From: Anaerolineales bacterium
Lineage (GTDB): Bacteria > Chloroflexota > Anaerolineae > Anaerolineales > E44-bin32
DNA: 64,000 nt
Assembly: GCA_037382465.1 (NCBI GenBank)
Contig: JARRPX010000017.1
Location: 1 to 64,000, forward strand
Reading direction: 5' to 3'
In this document: in pieces, positions 18,001 to 26,774 of the stretch
Layout: the number at the start of each line of letters is the position of its first letter
Numbering within the stretch: the stretch's first letter is position 1
Notes under the pieces: model-generated
What the model was told of the DNA's origin: nothing
Databases searched by the model: none
Seen by the model: only the letters and a program-made list of their open reading frames with translations
Program-made: the position numbers and the translations under genes

Positions 18001-19677
18001 AAAACGCTGCCCGGCGTGGTCCACGCCGAAGACAATCTGTATACCTGCTCGCAGGACACCGTGGCTCACATCACCGAGACGGTGAAGGAGGAGCATCTCA
18101 ACCGCGTCGTGGTGGCTTCCTGCACACCACACACCCATGCGCCGCTCTTTCAAGACTGCATCCGCGCCGGCGGCCTCAATCCAGCATTGTTCGACATGGC
18201 CAACATCCGCAACCAGTGCTCCTGGGTGCATTCCCACGACAGGAAAGCCGCCACGCACAAAGCGCGCGACCTGGTGCGCATGGCCGTAGGCCGTGTCGCG
18301 ACATTGGAACCGATCCACACCAGCAAAGTCGAGATCGAACACAGCGCCCTGGTGGTCGGCGGCGGAGTAGCCGGCATGACCGCCGCCCTCTCGCTGGCAG
18401 AGAACGGTTTCGACGTGCACCTGGTAGAGCGTGAAGGGCAACTGGGCGGGAATCTAAATAAAGTGCATTACCTGACCTCCGGCGACGAACCGCGTGAACT
18501 GCTGGAAAACCTGACCGCCGACGTCGAAGCTGAGCCGAGGATCGAATGTCACCTCAACCACGAAGTCGTCAGCACCAGCGGTTTCATGGGAAAATTCACC
18601 ACCACACTACGCAGTGGCGCAGGTGAGAAGCAGATCGCACACGGCGTGACCATCATCGCCACCGGCGCGCAGGAGTACCGCGGGCCGGAGTACGGATACG
18701 AAAACAATCCCCGCGTGGTTACCGGTTTGGATATGGAAGCGCTGCTCGCCAATGCACACGGTTCGCAAATCGATCTCGAGGGCCGTGCCGCCGAAGCCTG
18801 GAAAGCGATCGGCGAACAGCTCCCCGATGAAGTGACCATGATCCTGTGCGTCGGACCTGCGGAGCGTTTCTGCGCCCGTATGTGCTGCACCACGGCGCTG
18901 AAACAAGCCATGACGCTCAAACGTCTCAAGCCCGAAGCCCGCATTACCGTGCTCTATAAAGACATCCGCACTTACGGTTTCAAGGAGTCGCTCTACACCG
19001 GGGCGCGTGAAGCCGGCGTGCGCTTCGTACGCTACGATGGCGAACACAAGCCCGTGGTTCGCAGCGATGGCCGGGATTTGGAAATCGACATCCACGATCA
19101 CGTCCTGGGAGAGAAACTGACCTTGCACCCGGATCTGCTCATGTTGAGCATGCCAGCCGTACCGGCCGAAGGATCCCGCGAGCTGGCCTCGAAATTCAAG
19201 GTTTCGCTCGATCAGGACGGATTCTTCCTGGAAGCGCACATCAAACTGCGCCCTGTGGATTTCGCCTCCGATGGCTACTTCATGGCCGGCATGGCGCACT
19301 ACCCCAAATTCGTCGACGAGAGCATCGTGCAGGCGCAGGCGGCTGCTTCGCGCGCGGCGCGCATCCTCTCACGCACTACACTGACCGCCGGCGGCGTCGT
19401 CGCCCAGGTCGACCCGACGAAATGCGTCGGCTGTCTGACGTGCGTGCGCGTTTGCCCCTACGGGGTGCCGCAGGTTATCCAGGACAGAACCGGCGTAGGC
19501 GAGATCAGCGGCGCAGCGTACATCGAACCTACCGTGTGTCACGGCTGTGGTTCGTGCGCTTCCGAGTGCCCCGCCAAAGCCATCAGCGTCGTCAGCCAGC
19601 GCGACGACCAGATCACGATCAAATTGGATGCCTTGTTGTCGGAGAAATTTGGAGACGAGGTCAAGGAGAAGGTGTAA
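15055..19677 (+). CDS. hdrA: HdrA-GltD-HdrA giant fusion flavoprotein (copy 1)
   Basis: A 1540-residue fusion. It opens with an HdrA flavin unit (GGG from about 29; NDCAMC; CVGCGDCAEVC from C126), interrupted after about residue 170 by a complete GltD/NfnB-type module. That module has a Cys cluster region from C176 (CRDACPAGQ, then CGRICNHRCEAACN), an FAD Rossmann motif IGAGPCGLTAA near 271, an NAD(P)-binding motif GGGNVAFDCA near 399 and AAGDSVSGTAF near 544. HdrA resumes with the six-Cys stretch CLACAQCSECLSC from C643 and CCMYAAKEA near 756. A second HdrA unit starts near 1100, and two [4Fe-4S] motifs end the protein (C1457, C1495). The start is TTG supported by GGGAGGGG. The GltD module would let NAD(P)H enter an HdrA bifurcation scaffold; this function is inferred. 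It is followed by a Sec-MvhD. Confidence 0.88.
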   Translation: MSSKQRAQADPLVRAQNDPPAPIGAVLVVGGGIAGMQASLDLADQGYKVHLAETKSAIGGHMAQLDKTFPTNDCAMCTISPKLVDTGRHLNIDLHVDTDVLKVDGQPGDFTVTLRHKPRYIDPLKCVGCGDCAEVCPVVLPDPFNEGLAPRRAAHKLYPQGVPNAYAIAKLGISPCRDACPAGQRAQGYIALIREGRYDDALRVIKEDNPFPGICGRICNHRCEAACNRGLVDEPINIRALKRFVTDKVYEKPRQAREAAEITRKSRVAVIGAGPCGLTAAQDLALLGYPVTVFEALPVAGGMLRVGVPEYRLPTEIIEREIADILDLGIDLKLDTRVEDLDDLFDQGFEAVLIAVGAHEGIRLPIPGADLEGVLINTRFLRDVRLDNPPAIGDRVLVLGGGNVAFDCARTAVRMGAEVHMACLEPRDNLPGHAWEADAAEEEGVVIHADRTFLRVVDDGSGHAAGVECERVAHFDFDHEGRLSVETVPDSKHVIEADTIIFSVGQRAGLAFIPDDAGVGVTTKRTIAINPNTMAATRPGVFAAGDSVSGTAFVIEAVASGHQAAESIHRYLRGEELEPEPKPELPVVKFTRAELQARINSGEIQPTGRIPMPELPVEQRTSCFAEVEGGYSDESAQAEAARCLACAQCSECLSCQYVCGRDAINHNDVAKIEQLRVGAVILAPGYEIYNAELSAEYGLGRYPNVITALQLERLLSASGPTQGHVNRPSDGTPAKKVAFLQCVGSRDKSHDYCSSVCCMYAAKEAIMIKEHDSEAEVHVFMMDMRAFSKGYESYYRRAKQQYNIEYTRCRISEFKEDADSQDIILRYVQQPSTNGNGKSAAGSPTPGSLLTEEHFDLVVLSVGMEISESVKALGRDLGIQLDEYGFCHTASFNPLETTRPGIYAVGPFREPKDIPESVVDASGAAAMAAGLLAPARHSLTTSPEYPPERDVTGEEPRVGVFVCHCGSNIGGYLDVPSVAEYAKTLPGVVHAEDNLYTCSQDTVAHITETVKEEHLNRVVVASCTPHTHAPLFQDCIRAGGLNPALFDMANIRNQCSWVHSHDRKAATHKARDLVRMAVGRVATLEPIHTSKVEIEHSALVVGGGVAGMTAALSLAENGFDVHLVEREGQLGGNLNKVHYLTSGDEPRELLENLTADVEAEPRIECHLNHEVVSTSGFMGKFTTTLRSGAGEKQIAHGVTIIATGAQEYRGPEYGYENNPRVVTGLDMEALLANAHGSQIDLEGRAAEAWKAIGEQLPDEVTMILCVGPAERFCARMCCTTALKQAMTLKRLKPEARITVLYKDIRTYGFKESLYTGAREAGVRFVRYDGEHKPVVRSDGRDLEIDIHDHVLGEKLTLHPDLLMLSMPAVPAEGSRELASKFKVSLDQDGFFLEAHIKLRPVDFASDGYFMAGMAHYPKFVDESIVQAQAAASRAARILSRTTLTAGGVVAQVDPTKCVGCLTCVRVCPYGVPQVIQDRTGVGEISGAAYIEPTVCHGCGSCASECPAKAISVVSQRDDQITIKLDALLSEKFGDEVKEKV

Positions 19678-19786
19678 ATCATTTACGATTTCCATCGGCT
19701 CCGCTAAGGATGATGTTCTGTCGCTTGATTAAATAGCGATTTTAGAAAAAGATTAACGTAGCAGGAAACGGGATCAGGAAGGGAAC

Positions 19787-20263
19787 ATGGCCGAATTCGA
19801 ACCACAAGTCGTCGCATTTTGCTGCAGTCACTGCGCCTACAACGCCGCCGACCTCGCCGGCAGCCTGCGAATCCAGTACCCCTCGTCGATCAAGATCATC
19901 GAGGTCCAATGCACGGGGCGCGTCGACATCGAACACATGCTGCACGCTTTCGAAGACGGTGCCGACGGCGTGATGGTGGCAGGTTGACTGCCCGGCGATT
20001 GTCATTACCTGGAAGGTAATACGAACGCAAGACGACGGGTGGAATTTGCCCGACAGTTGTTGGAAGAGATCGGCCTAGAAAGCCAACGGCTGCAGATGAT
20101 CAACATTTCGGCGGCCATGGCCGGTGAATTTACCTTTGCTGCGGCCGAAATCACGGCCGAGATTCAACGATTGGGCCCCAATCCGCTGCGCGCTGACGGC
20201 GCAAATCGATCCGATGTCAAGGCGCCCGTCGTCGAGATAGCGAAAGAGAATGGCGAAGCTTGA
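19787..20263 (+). CDS. mvhD: MvhD-family subunit, selenocysteine form (UGA at 19985-19987), copy 1
   Basis: The frame from ATG 19787 stops formally at TGA 19985-19987, but homology continues in the same frame to the stop at 20261-20263. Read with Sec at residue 67, the 158-residue product contains GVMVAG-Sec-LPGDCHY, matching the family motif CHPGDCHY; the Cys paralog at 5566 has Cys in the aligned place. Other family Cys are in CCSHCAY and QCTGR. Sec at this position is established for the VhuD subunits of methanogens. A compact stem-loop follows the UGA (separate entry). The gene starts 109 bases after the HdrA fusion and its last 14 bases overlap the histidine kinase start, so kinase translation may depend on UGA readthrough. 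Standard gene callers would annotate only a 66-residue fragment. Confidence 0.9.
19985..20020 (+). promoter_or_regulatory. Bacterial SECIS-like element in mvhD copy 1
   Basis: Sixteen bases after the UGA, ATTACC (20004-20009) and GGTAAT (20015-20020) pair, and the T and A inside may add a seventh pair, leaving a small GGA loop. Placement and a G-bearing apical loop agree with bacterial SECIS elements recognised by SelB. The same stem is present, nearly base for base, in the paralog at 26979. Confidence 0.75.
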
Positions 20264-21434
20264 TTCCCTCAAGCGTTTCGATGTCTTCGCAGAGCTTCCC
20301 GAGGAAGCTCTAAAGGAAATCGCGCGCCTGGCCAAAAATGAAACGCATCCTGAAGGAACGGTTCTTTTCAAGGAAGGCGCCGCAGCGGATAAACTCTACC
20401 TGCTGCTCGAGGGCAAGATCTCGCTCGAGATGCTCGTGCAGCTCGGCAGCACGGGAACGCCGCGCCGTGCAACGTTCAGCGTCGCCGGCCCCGGAAACGC
20501 CGTCGGTTGGTCCAGTCTGGTCCCGCCGTACATCTACACCTCTTCCGGCGTTTGCATCGAAGACGTCAAATTACTGGCGCTTTCCGGCGATGACTTGCGC
20601 GCCTACATGAACGAGCACCCGGATATCGGCCACGCCATTTGTCAGCGCACGGCTTCTATCATTCGCGGGCGTATGACCAACGCCACGTCGATGCTCACCT
20701 ATTTCCTCTCCATCGTCTCACACGAACTGAAACGTCCGCTCGCTGCGGTCGAAAATTACCTGCAGATCCTCTCCGGCGGCTACGCCGGCGAACTGAGCCC
20801 CAAGCAAACCCGGCTGATCGAGCGCAGCACGCTGCGCATCGCCGATCTGCGCAACTTGATCAGCGACATCCTCGACTTCGCCCGCATGCAGCCCGAGCAG
20901 ATTCGCGCAGACTTCGAGGAGCTCGATCCGGCCGAACTCGGCGCCGAAGCGATCGAGGAAGTCCGCCTGGCGGCGTCGCAGAAGAACGTGCAGCTCAAGG
21001 TCATCGGGCCGACCGAATTTCGTTCCATCGTCGCCGCCCGGCGCCGGCTGCGGCAGGTCATCGCCAATCTGCTGGCCAACGCCGTCAAATTCTCACCCGA
21101 AGGCAGCACCGTGACCCTCAGCGCACACGACAAACCTGAGGCCCTGGTGATCCAGGTGATGGACGAGGGCATCGGCATCCCCGAGGACGAACAGGAACAC
21201 ATATTCGACGATTTCTTCCGCGCCAGCAACGTCGGCGATTTCCAAGGCGCCGGCCTGGGGCTCTCCATCGCACACAAGATCATCGAGGCACACGAAGGCA
21301 GTATCGAGGTCGAAAGCCCCTACCAAGAAGGAAAATCCGGCACCAAATTCACCATCACGATCCCTCGGACGCTTCCTGTTCCCGGAATGGGCAGGTCGGC
21401 CGAACCCGCAGTCACCCAGGAGAGAGGGGGGTAG
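20250..21434 (+). CDS. Sensor histidine kinase with N-terminal cyclic-nucleotide-binding-like domain
   Basis: A 394-residue soluble kinase. Residues about 5-125 form a cNMP-binding-type beta-barrel (FAELPEEALKEIARLAK at its start, LYLLLEGKISLEM inside). HisKA follows with phosphoacceptor H158 in SHELKRPL, and HATPase_c has N-box ANLLANAVKFS, G1 DEGIGIP, an F-box FDDFFRAS and G2 GAGLGLSIAHK. No membrane segment, so it senses something in the cytosol; the cNMP fold can also bind haem, Fe-S clusters or small molecules in the related FNR/CooA group. The first 14 bases lie inside the end of the Sec-MvhD gene, and the response regulator starts three bases after its stop. Confidence 0.9.
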   Translation: MAKLDSLKRFDVFAELPEEALKEIARLAKNETHPEGTVLFKEGAAADKLYLLLEGKISLEMLVQLGSTGTPRRATFSVAGPGNAVGWSSLVPPYIYTSSGVCIEDVKLLALSGDDLRAYMNEHPDIGHAICQRTASIIRGRMTNATSMLTYFLSIVSHELKRPLAAVENYLQILSGGYAGELSPKQTRLIERSTLRIADLRNLISDILDFARMQPEQIRADFEELDPAELGAEAIEEVRLAASQKNVQLKVIGPTEFRSIVAARRRLRQVIANLLANAVKFSPEGSTVTLSAHDKPEALVIQVMDEGIGIPEDEQEHIFDDFFRASNVGDFQGAGLGLSIAHKIIEAHEGSIEVESPYQEGKSGTKFTITIPRTLPVPGMGRSAEPAVTQERGG

Positions 21435-21436
21435 AC

Positions 21437-22201
21437 ATGCGCGATAAACCGTATGTATTGATCGTGGACGACGACCCGGACATCGTGGAAGGGATTATTG
21501 CCGTTCTGGAGACGCGCGATTACCGCCTGGCCAGCGCCGGTGACGGCATCGCCTGCATGGAACGCATCAAAGAGGAGCCGCCCGATTTATTGATCCTGGA
21601 CATGATGATGCCGCGCATGGATGGTTTCGCCGTCATCCGCGAACTGCGCGGCGATCCGAAGTACGCCGGCTTGCCCGTCATCATCCTCACCACGGTCATC
21701 GAAGACGCGGCCTACCGCCGCTACGAGCTGGAGACGGGCCTGGCGATGGACGTGCAGGCCTACATCGAGAAACCGGCACCGCCGGATGAGCTGCTGCGTT
21801 ACGTCACCGCCGCGGTCGAGCTGCCCTACATCATCGTCGCCGACGACGATCCGGACATTGTTGCCGGGATAACCACGGTCCTCGAATCGAAGCCCTATCA
21901 GGTCAGTTCGGCGTCGGACGGCCAGACCTGCGTGGAGTTGGTCCGCAAGCGAAAACCCGATCTGCTCATCCTGGATCTGCTCATGCCGCGCATGGACGGT
22001 TTCGCCGTCATTCGCGAGCTGCGTAGCGAACCGCAGCTCGCCGACCTGCCGATCATCATTCTCACCACCGTCGTCGAAGACGCCAGCCGCCGGCGCTACG
22101 AACTCGAAACCGGCCAGGACATGGCCGTCACGCTGTACATGCAGAAACCCGTTCCGCCCAAGATGCTGCTCAAGCAAGTTGGAGAGGCACTGCAGGCATG
22201 A
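21437..22201 (+). CDS. Response regulator with two receiver domains and no output domain
   Basis: A 254-residue protein made of two CheY-like receivers. Each has the acidic pocket (DDDPD), a phosphoacceptor Asp (D55 in LILDMMMP, D180 in LILDLLMP), the ILTT switch Thr and a Lys-Pro (EKP, QKP). No DNA-binding or enzymatic domain follows, so signalling must go through protein contact, perhaps with the Hdr proteins themselves or a separate output regulator. The two halves are similar enough to be an internal duplication. The stop overlaps the ATG of the next HdrA fusion (ATGA at 22198-22201), tying its synthesis to the metabolic genes. Confidence 0.92.
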   Translation: MRDKPYVLIVDDDPDIVEGIIAVLETRDYRLASAGDGIACMERIKEEPPDLLILDMMMPRMDGFAVIRELRGDPKYAGLPVIILTTVIEDAAYRRYELETGLAMDVQAYIEKPAPPDELLRYVTAAVELPYIIVADDDPDIVAGITTVLESKPYQVSSASDGQTCVELVRKRKPDLLILDLLMPRMDGFAVIRELRSEPQLADLPIIILTTVVEDASRRRYELETGQDMAVTLYMQKPVPPKMLLKQVGEALQA

Positions 22202-25200
22202 AGCCCGACAAGGTTACCGGTGCGGTGATGGTCGTCGGCGGCGGGGTCGCCGGCATGCAGGCCAGCCTCGATCTGGCCGAGCAGGGCTTCCGCGTCTACC
22301 TGGTGGAAAGTAAATCCGCCATCGGTGGACACATGGCCAAGCTGGACAAGACCTTCCCCACCAACGACTGCGCCATGTGCATCATCAGCCCCAGGCTGGT
22401 CGAGACCGGGCGTCATCTCAACATCGATTTGATGGTCGACAGCGAAGTCGAAAAGATCGCAGGGCAGGCTGGCGATTTCACGGTAACCGTGCGCCGCAAG
22501 CCGCGCTACATCGACATCGACAAATGCGTCGGCTGCGGCGATTGTGCCGAAGTCTGCCCCGTCGTGCTCACGGATGCGTTCAACGAAGGCCTGGCGCCGC
22601 GCAAAGCGGCCTACAAACTCTATCCGCAGGCGGTGCCCAACGCCTACGCCATCGACAAGCTGGGCATCGCGCCCTGCCGCAGCGCCTGCCCCGCCGATCA
22701 GCGCGCCGAGGGCTACATCGCCCTCATCGGAGAGGGACGCTATCGCGAAGCCTACCGCGTGATCAAAGAGGACAATCCCTTCCCCAGCGTGTGTGGACGC
22801 ACCTGCCACCACCCCTGCGAGGGACACTGCGCCCGCGCGCTTGTGGACGAACCCGTGAGCATCATGGCGCTGAAACGTTTCGTGATGGATTACGCCCTGG
22901 CTTACGGTCGTGAGAAAGTCGAGCCCGTACCGCGCACGCGCCCCGAGTGGGTCGCCGTGGTCGGCGCCGGCCCGGCCGGACTTACTGCCGCCCACGATTT
23001 GGTGAAAATGGGCTACGGCGTGACCGTTTACGAGGCGCTGCCCGTCGCCGGCGGGATGATGCGCGTGGGCATCCCCGCCCACCGACTGCCCAAAGGCGCC
23101 TTGCAGGACGACATCGACGACATCCTCGCCCTGGGCGTGGTGCTGAAGACCGACTCGCCAATTTCCGATCCGACGAAATTGTTGAAAGAAGGCTACGACG
23201 CCGTATGTCTGGCGACGGGGATTTCCAGCCGCGATCACTCGCTGGGTGTGGAGGGCGAAGACGCCGAGGGCGTACTTTCCGCGGCGACTTTCTTACGCAA
23301 AGTCAATCTGGGAGAACCCGTCACCGTCGGCGAGCGCGTGGCCGTGATCGGCGGCGGCGTGACGGCGCTCGACGCAGCCGCCGTCGCCCGCCGGTTGGGC
23401 GCCGAAGAAGTCATCCTGGCCTACGACCGGCCGCGCGGCGAACTGCCCGCCTACCAGTGGGAAATGGACGCCGTCGAAGCCGAAGGCATCCGCCAGTTCG
23501 AGCACACCACGCTGAAGCGCATCCTTACCCAGGACGGCAAGGTCACCGGCGTCGAACTGGCCCGCACCGGCCGCGGCATGACCCAGGACGAGCAAGGCCG
23601 GCGGCGGCCCAAGATCGAAGCCGGCAGCGAATTCAGCCTCGAAGTCGACACCGTGATCGGCACCGTCGGCCAGCAGTCGGATTTGAATTATCTCCACCCG
23701 GTCTTCGACGATTTGAGCGCCGACAAAGAAACCCTGGCGTGCGAGAACGCACCCGGCCTGTTCGTCGTCGGCGGGCGCAAGACCGGCGCCAGCTTCATCG
23801 TCGAAGCCATCGCCCTGGGACACCGGGTGGCGAAATCGATTCACCATTATTTACAGGGCACGCTCGACGAATTGGAGAAACCCACGCCGCCGGTGGTCAA
23901 GGTCACCCGTGAGGACATCGAACGCCGCGTCAAGCGAGGGGAAATCGAACTGCTGCCGCGCAGCGAACCCAAACTGCTTCCCATGGAGGAGCGCGTCACC
24001 AGTTTTCGCGAGGTCGTGCTGGGACTGACCGAACGCCAGGCTCGCGCCGAAGCCAAGCGCTGCCTGCAGTGCGGGAACTGCTCCGAATGCCTGGCCTGCG
24101 TCTACGCTTGCGGTGTGGACGCCATCGACCACGAGATGGTCGAATCCTATGAAGAGATCAACGTCGGCGCCGTCATTCTGGCTCCCGGCTACCAGGCATA
24201 TCAGGCCGAGCTCTCCGCAGAATACGGTTTGGGCCGCTACCCCAACGTGATCACGGCGCTGCAGCTCGAACGCCTGCTCTCCGCTTCCGGACCCACCACG
24301 GGACACGTGGTGCGCCCTTCGGACGGACGTCCGGCGAAGAAAATCGCCTTCCTGCAGTGCGTCGGTTCGCGCGACCAGAATCACGATTACTGCTCTGCCG
24401 TGTGCTGCATGTACGCCACAAAAGAAGCCATCCTGGTGCGCGACCACGATCCTGAGGCCGAGGTGGACGTCTTGATGATGGACGTGCGTGCCTTCAGCAA
24501 GGGTTACGATGCCTACTACCGGCGCGCCCGGGAACAGTACGGCATCCGCTACACCCGCTGCCGTGCGTCCGAAATCAAGGAAGTCCCCGAATCTCAGAAC
24601 ATCTCGATCCGCTACGCCAAGGAACAAGGCATCGGGACGGGAATTGAGAACGACTCCAAGCTGCCCGCGACGCACATGGCGGAAGCGGAGTACGACCTGG
24701 TCGTGTTGTCGGTGGGCATGGAGATCTCGCAATCCGTCAAGGATCTTGGCCAGCGCCTGGGAATCGAACTCGACGACTACGGTTTCTGCCGCACGGCGTT
24801 CTTCAATCCGGTGGAGACATCCCGGCCGGGGATTTACGCAGCAGGACCGTTCCGCGAACCGAAGGACATCCCCGAATCGGTGGTCGACGCCAGCGGCGCG
24901 GCGGGACGAACGGCGGCGCTGCTCACCACCGCCCGCGGACAGTTGACGCGCGAACCCAGCTATCCGCCTGAAAAGGCGATCGCGGACGAGCCAGCCCGCG
25001 TTGGAGTCTTCGTCTGCCACTGCGGCACGAACATCGCCGGGTACATGGACATCGAAGCCGTGACCGGCTACGCAGCGGAGCTGCCCCACGTAGTCCACGC
25101 CGACCATCTGCTGTACACCTGCTCGCAGGACAGCACGGCGCAGATTCAGGCTTGTATCGCAGAGCACGATCTAAACCGCGTCGTCGTGGCTTCCTGCACG

Positions 25201-26766
25201 CCGCGCACCCACGGCCCGCTCTTCCGCGACGTGATCCGCCAGGCGGGATTGAACGGGTACCTGTTTGCGATGGCCAACATCCGCAACCATTGTTCGTGGG
25301 TCCATTCCCATGCGCCCGAGATAGCCACAGAAAAGGCGCAGGATTTGATCCGCATGGCCGTCGCCCGCGTGGCGGCGCTCGAGCCGCTGCACACGCAGCC
25401 GGTTCCCGTTTGCCAGCAAGCGCTGGTCATCGGCGGCGGTGCGGCGGGCATGAACGCCGCACTCACCCTGGCCGAACAGGGTTTTCCCGTCCACCTCGTC
25501 GAAAAGGAAGCGGCCCTGGGCGGCAATCTGCGCAACGTATTTTTCAACCACGATCCCGGAGATTCGGCTGCCGCACACGATCCCCAAAAATACCTGCGGG
25601 CGTTGATCCAACAAGTCGAAGCACACCCTGCGATCACCACGTACCTTTCGAGACGGATGCAGCATACCTCAGGTTTCATGGGTGATTTCACCACGACGCT
25701 GAAGGGCGAAGATGGCAGCAAGGTGGTAATCAAGCACGGCGCCACGATCGTCGCCACGGGCGGCCGGGAGTATCGCGGCGAGGAATACGGCTACACGGAA
25801 AGCGCGCGCGTGGTCAGCGGATTGCAGTTTGAAGCCCTGCTGGCCAAATGCAGCCGCAAACGGGTCAAGCTCGACGATAAGACGAAAGCGACCTGGAAGC
25901 TGCTCGATGAAGCCCCGCCGGACGAGGTGCTGATGATCCAATGCGTCGGTCCGGCGGAGGAGACCTGCGCCCGCACCTGCTGCACCACAGCGTTGAAGCA
26001 AGCGCTGAAGTTGAAGGCCTTGAATCCTGAAGCGCGCCTCGTCATGCTGCACCGCGACATGCGCACGTACGGATTCAAGGAACGCCTCTACAAGCAGGCG
26101 CTCGACAGCGGCGTGATCTTCGTGCGCTACGACCCGGCTCACAAACCGCAAGTGCAGGTGGCAGCGGACGGTGCTTTGCAGGTGAACGTACGGGATCCCG
26201 TGCTCGGTGCGCCCTTGAACTTCGAGCCCGATCTGCTGGTGCTTTCCACGCCGCTCGTCCCTGCGGAGGACAGCAAGGCGCTGGCTACGAAATTGAAGGT
26301 GCCCGTCGATCTGGACGGTTGGTTCCTGGAGGCGCACGTCAAGCTGCGGCCGGTGGATTTCTCCAGCGAGGGCGTGTTCCTGGCCGGTGCGGCGCACTAT
26401 CCCAAGCTGCTCGACGAGACCATCGTGCAGGCCCAGGCCGCCGCGGCCCGCGCGGCGACGGTATTGTCGCGTCAGACGTTGAATGCGGGCGGCTCCGTCG
26501 CCCGCGTCGATCCCGAAGCCTGCGTCGGCTGTCTGACCTGCGTGCGCATCTGCCCCTACGGCGTACCGCAGATGCAAATTGATTTCACCGGCGCCGGCGG
26601 CATCGTGGGCGCGGCGTACATCGAACCCGCCGTGTGCCAGGGCTGCGGCACGTGCGTCGCCGAATGCCCCGCCTACGCCATCGAACTGCTGCATTATCGC
26701 CACGAGCAGTTGGAAGACGAGGTGGGCGCCCTGTTCGAGGCGCAGATTCAAGCGCAGGAAGGGTGA
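22198..26766 (+). CDS. hdrA: HdrA-GltD-HdrA giant fusion flavoprotein (copy 2)
   Basis: A 1522-residue paralog of the 15055 protein with the same order: HdrA unit (GGGVAGMQ near 15-22, CVGCGDC from C110), GltD/NfnB module (CRSACPADQ from about C160, VVGAGPAGLTAA near 253-264, IGGGVTALDAA in the 380s, VVGGRKTGASFIVEA before the end), six-Cys CLQCGNCSECLAC from C622, second HdrA unit (GGGAAGMNAA near 1079) and two terminal [4Fe-4S] motifs (C1442, C1480). The NAD(P)-loop region differs from copy 1, and the module ends in GGRKTG rather than AGDSVSG, so the two copies may prefer different nucleotides or partners. It starts within the response-regulator stop and is eight bases before the second Sec-MvhD. 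Confidence 0.88.
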   Translation: MKPDKVTGAVMVVGGGVAGMQASLDLAEQGFRVYLVESKSAIGGHMAKLDKTFPTNDCAMCIISPRLVETGRHLNIDLMVDSEVEKIAGQAGDFTVTVRRKPRYIDIDKCVGCGDCAEVCPVVLTDAFNEGLAPRKAAYKLYPQAVPNAYAIDKLGIAPCRSACPADQRAEGYIALIGEGRYREAYRVIKEDNPFPSVCGRTCHHPCEGHCARALVDEPVSIMALKRFVMDYALAYGREKVEPVPRTRPEWVAVVGAGPAGLTAAHDLVKMGYGVTVYEALPVAGGMMRVGIPAHRLPKGALQDDIDDILALGVVLKTDSPISDPTKLLKEGYDAVCLATGISSRDHSLGVEGEDAEGVLSAATFLRKVNLGEPVTVGERVAVIGGGVTALDAAAVARRLGAEEVILAYDRPRGELPAYQWEMDAVEAEGIRQFEHTTLKRILTQDGKVTGVELARTGRGMTQDEQGRRRPKIEAGSEFSLEVDTVIGTVGQQSDLNYLHPVFDDLSADKETLACENAPGLFVVGGRKTGASFIVEAIALGHRVAKSIHHYLQGTLDELEKPTPPVVKVTREDIERRVKRGEIELLPRSEPKLLPMEERVTSFREVVLGLTERQARAEAKRCLQCGNCSECLACVYACGVDAIDHEMVESYEEINVGAVILAPGYQAYQAELSAEYGLGRYPNVITALQLERLLSASGPTTGHVVRPSDGRPAKKIAFLQCVGSRDQNHDYCSAVCCMYATKEAILVRDHDPEAEVDVLMMDVRAFSKGYDAYYRRAREQYGIRYTRCRASEIKEVPESQNISIRYAKEQGIGTGIENDSKLPATHMAEAEYDLVVLSVGMEISQSVKDLGQRLGIELDDYGFCRTAFFNPVETSRPGIYAAGPFREPKDIPESVVDASGAAGRTAALLTTARGQLTREPSYPPEKAIADEPARVGVFVCHCGTNIAGYMDIEAVTGYAAELPHVVHADHLLYTCSQDSTAQIQACIAEHDLNRVVVASCTPRTHGPLFRDVIRQAGLNGYLFAMANIRNHCSWVHSHAPEIATEKAQDLIRMAVARVAALEPLHTQPVPVCQQALVIGGGAAGMNAALTLAEQGFPVHLVEKEAALGGNLRNVFFNHDPGDSAAAHDPQKYLRALIQQVEAHPAITTYLSRRMQHTSGFMGDFTTTLKGEDGSKVVIKHGATIVATGGREYRGEEYGYTESARVVSGLQFEALLAKCSRKRVKLDDKTKATWKLLDEAPPDEVLMIQCVGPAEETCARTCCTTALKQALKLKALNPEARLVMLHRDMRTYGFKERLYKQALDSGVIFVRYDPAHKPQVQVAADGALQVNVRDPVLGAPLNFEPDLLVLSTPLVPAEDSKALATKLKVPVDLDGWFLEAHVKLRPVDFSSEGVFLAGAAHYPKLLDETIVQAQAAAARAATVLSRQTLNAGGSVARVDPEACVGCLTCVRICPYGVPQMQIDFTGAGGIVGAAYIEPAVCQGCGTCVAECPAYAIELLHYRHEQLEDEVGALFEAQIQAQEG

Positions 26767-26774
26767 AGGCATAG

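Noticed and set aside
19787-19987. Annotating this as a 66-residue protein ending at UGA
   Set aside because: Homology, the Cys paralog and the stem-loop all support reading UGA as selenocysteine through to 20263.
23851-25167. Long minus-strand frames inside the HdrA fusions (also 15061-16314 and 25669-26943)
   Set aside because: They mirror the codon pattern of the fusions and carry no recognisable motif or start signal.
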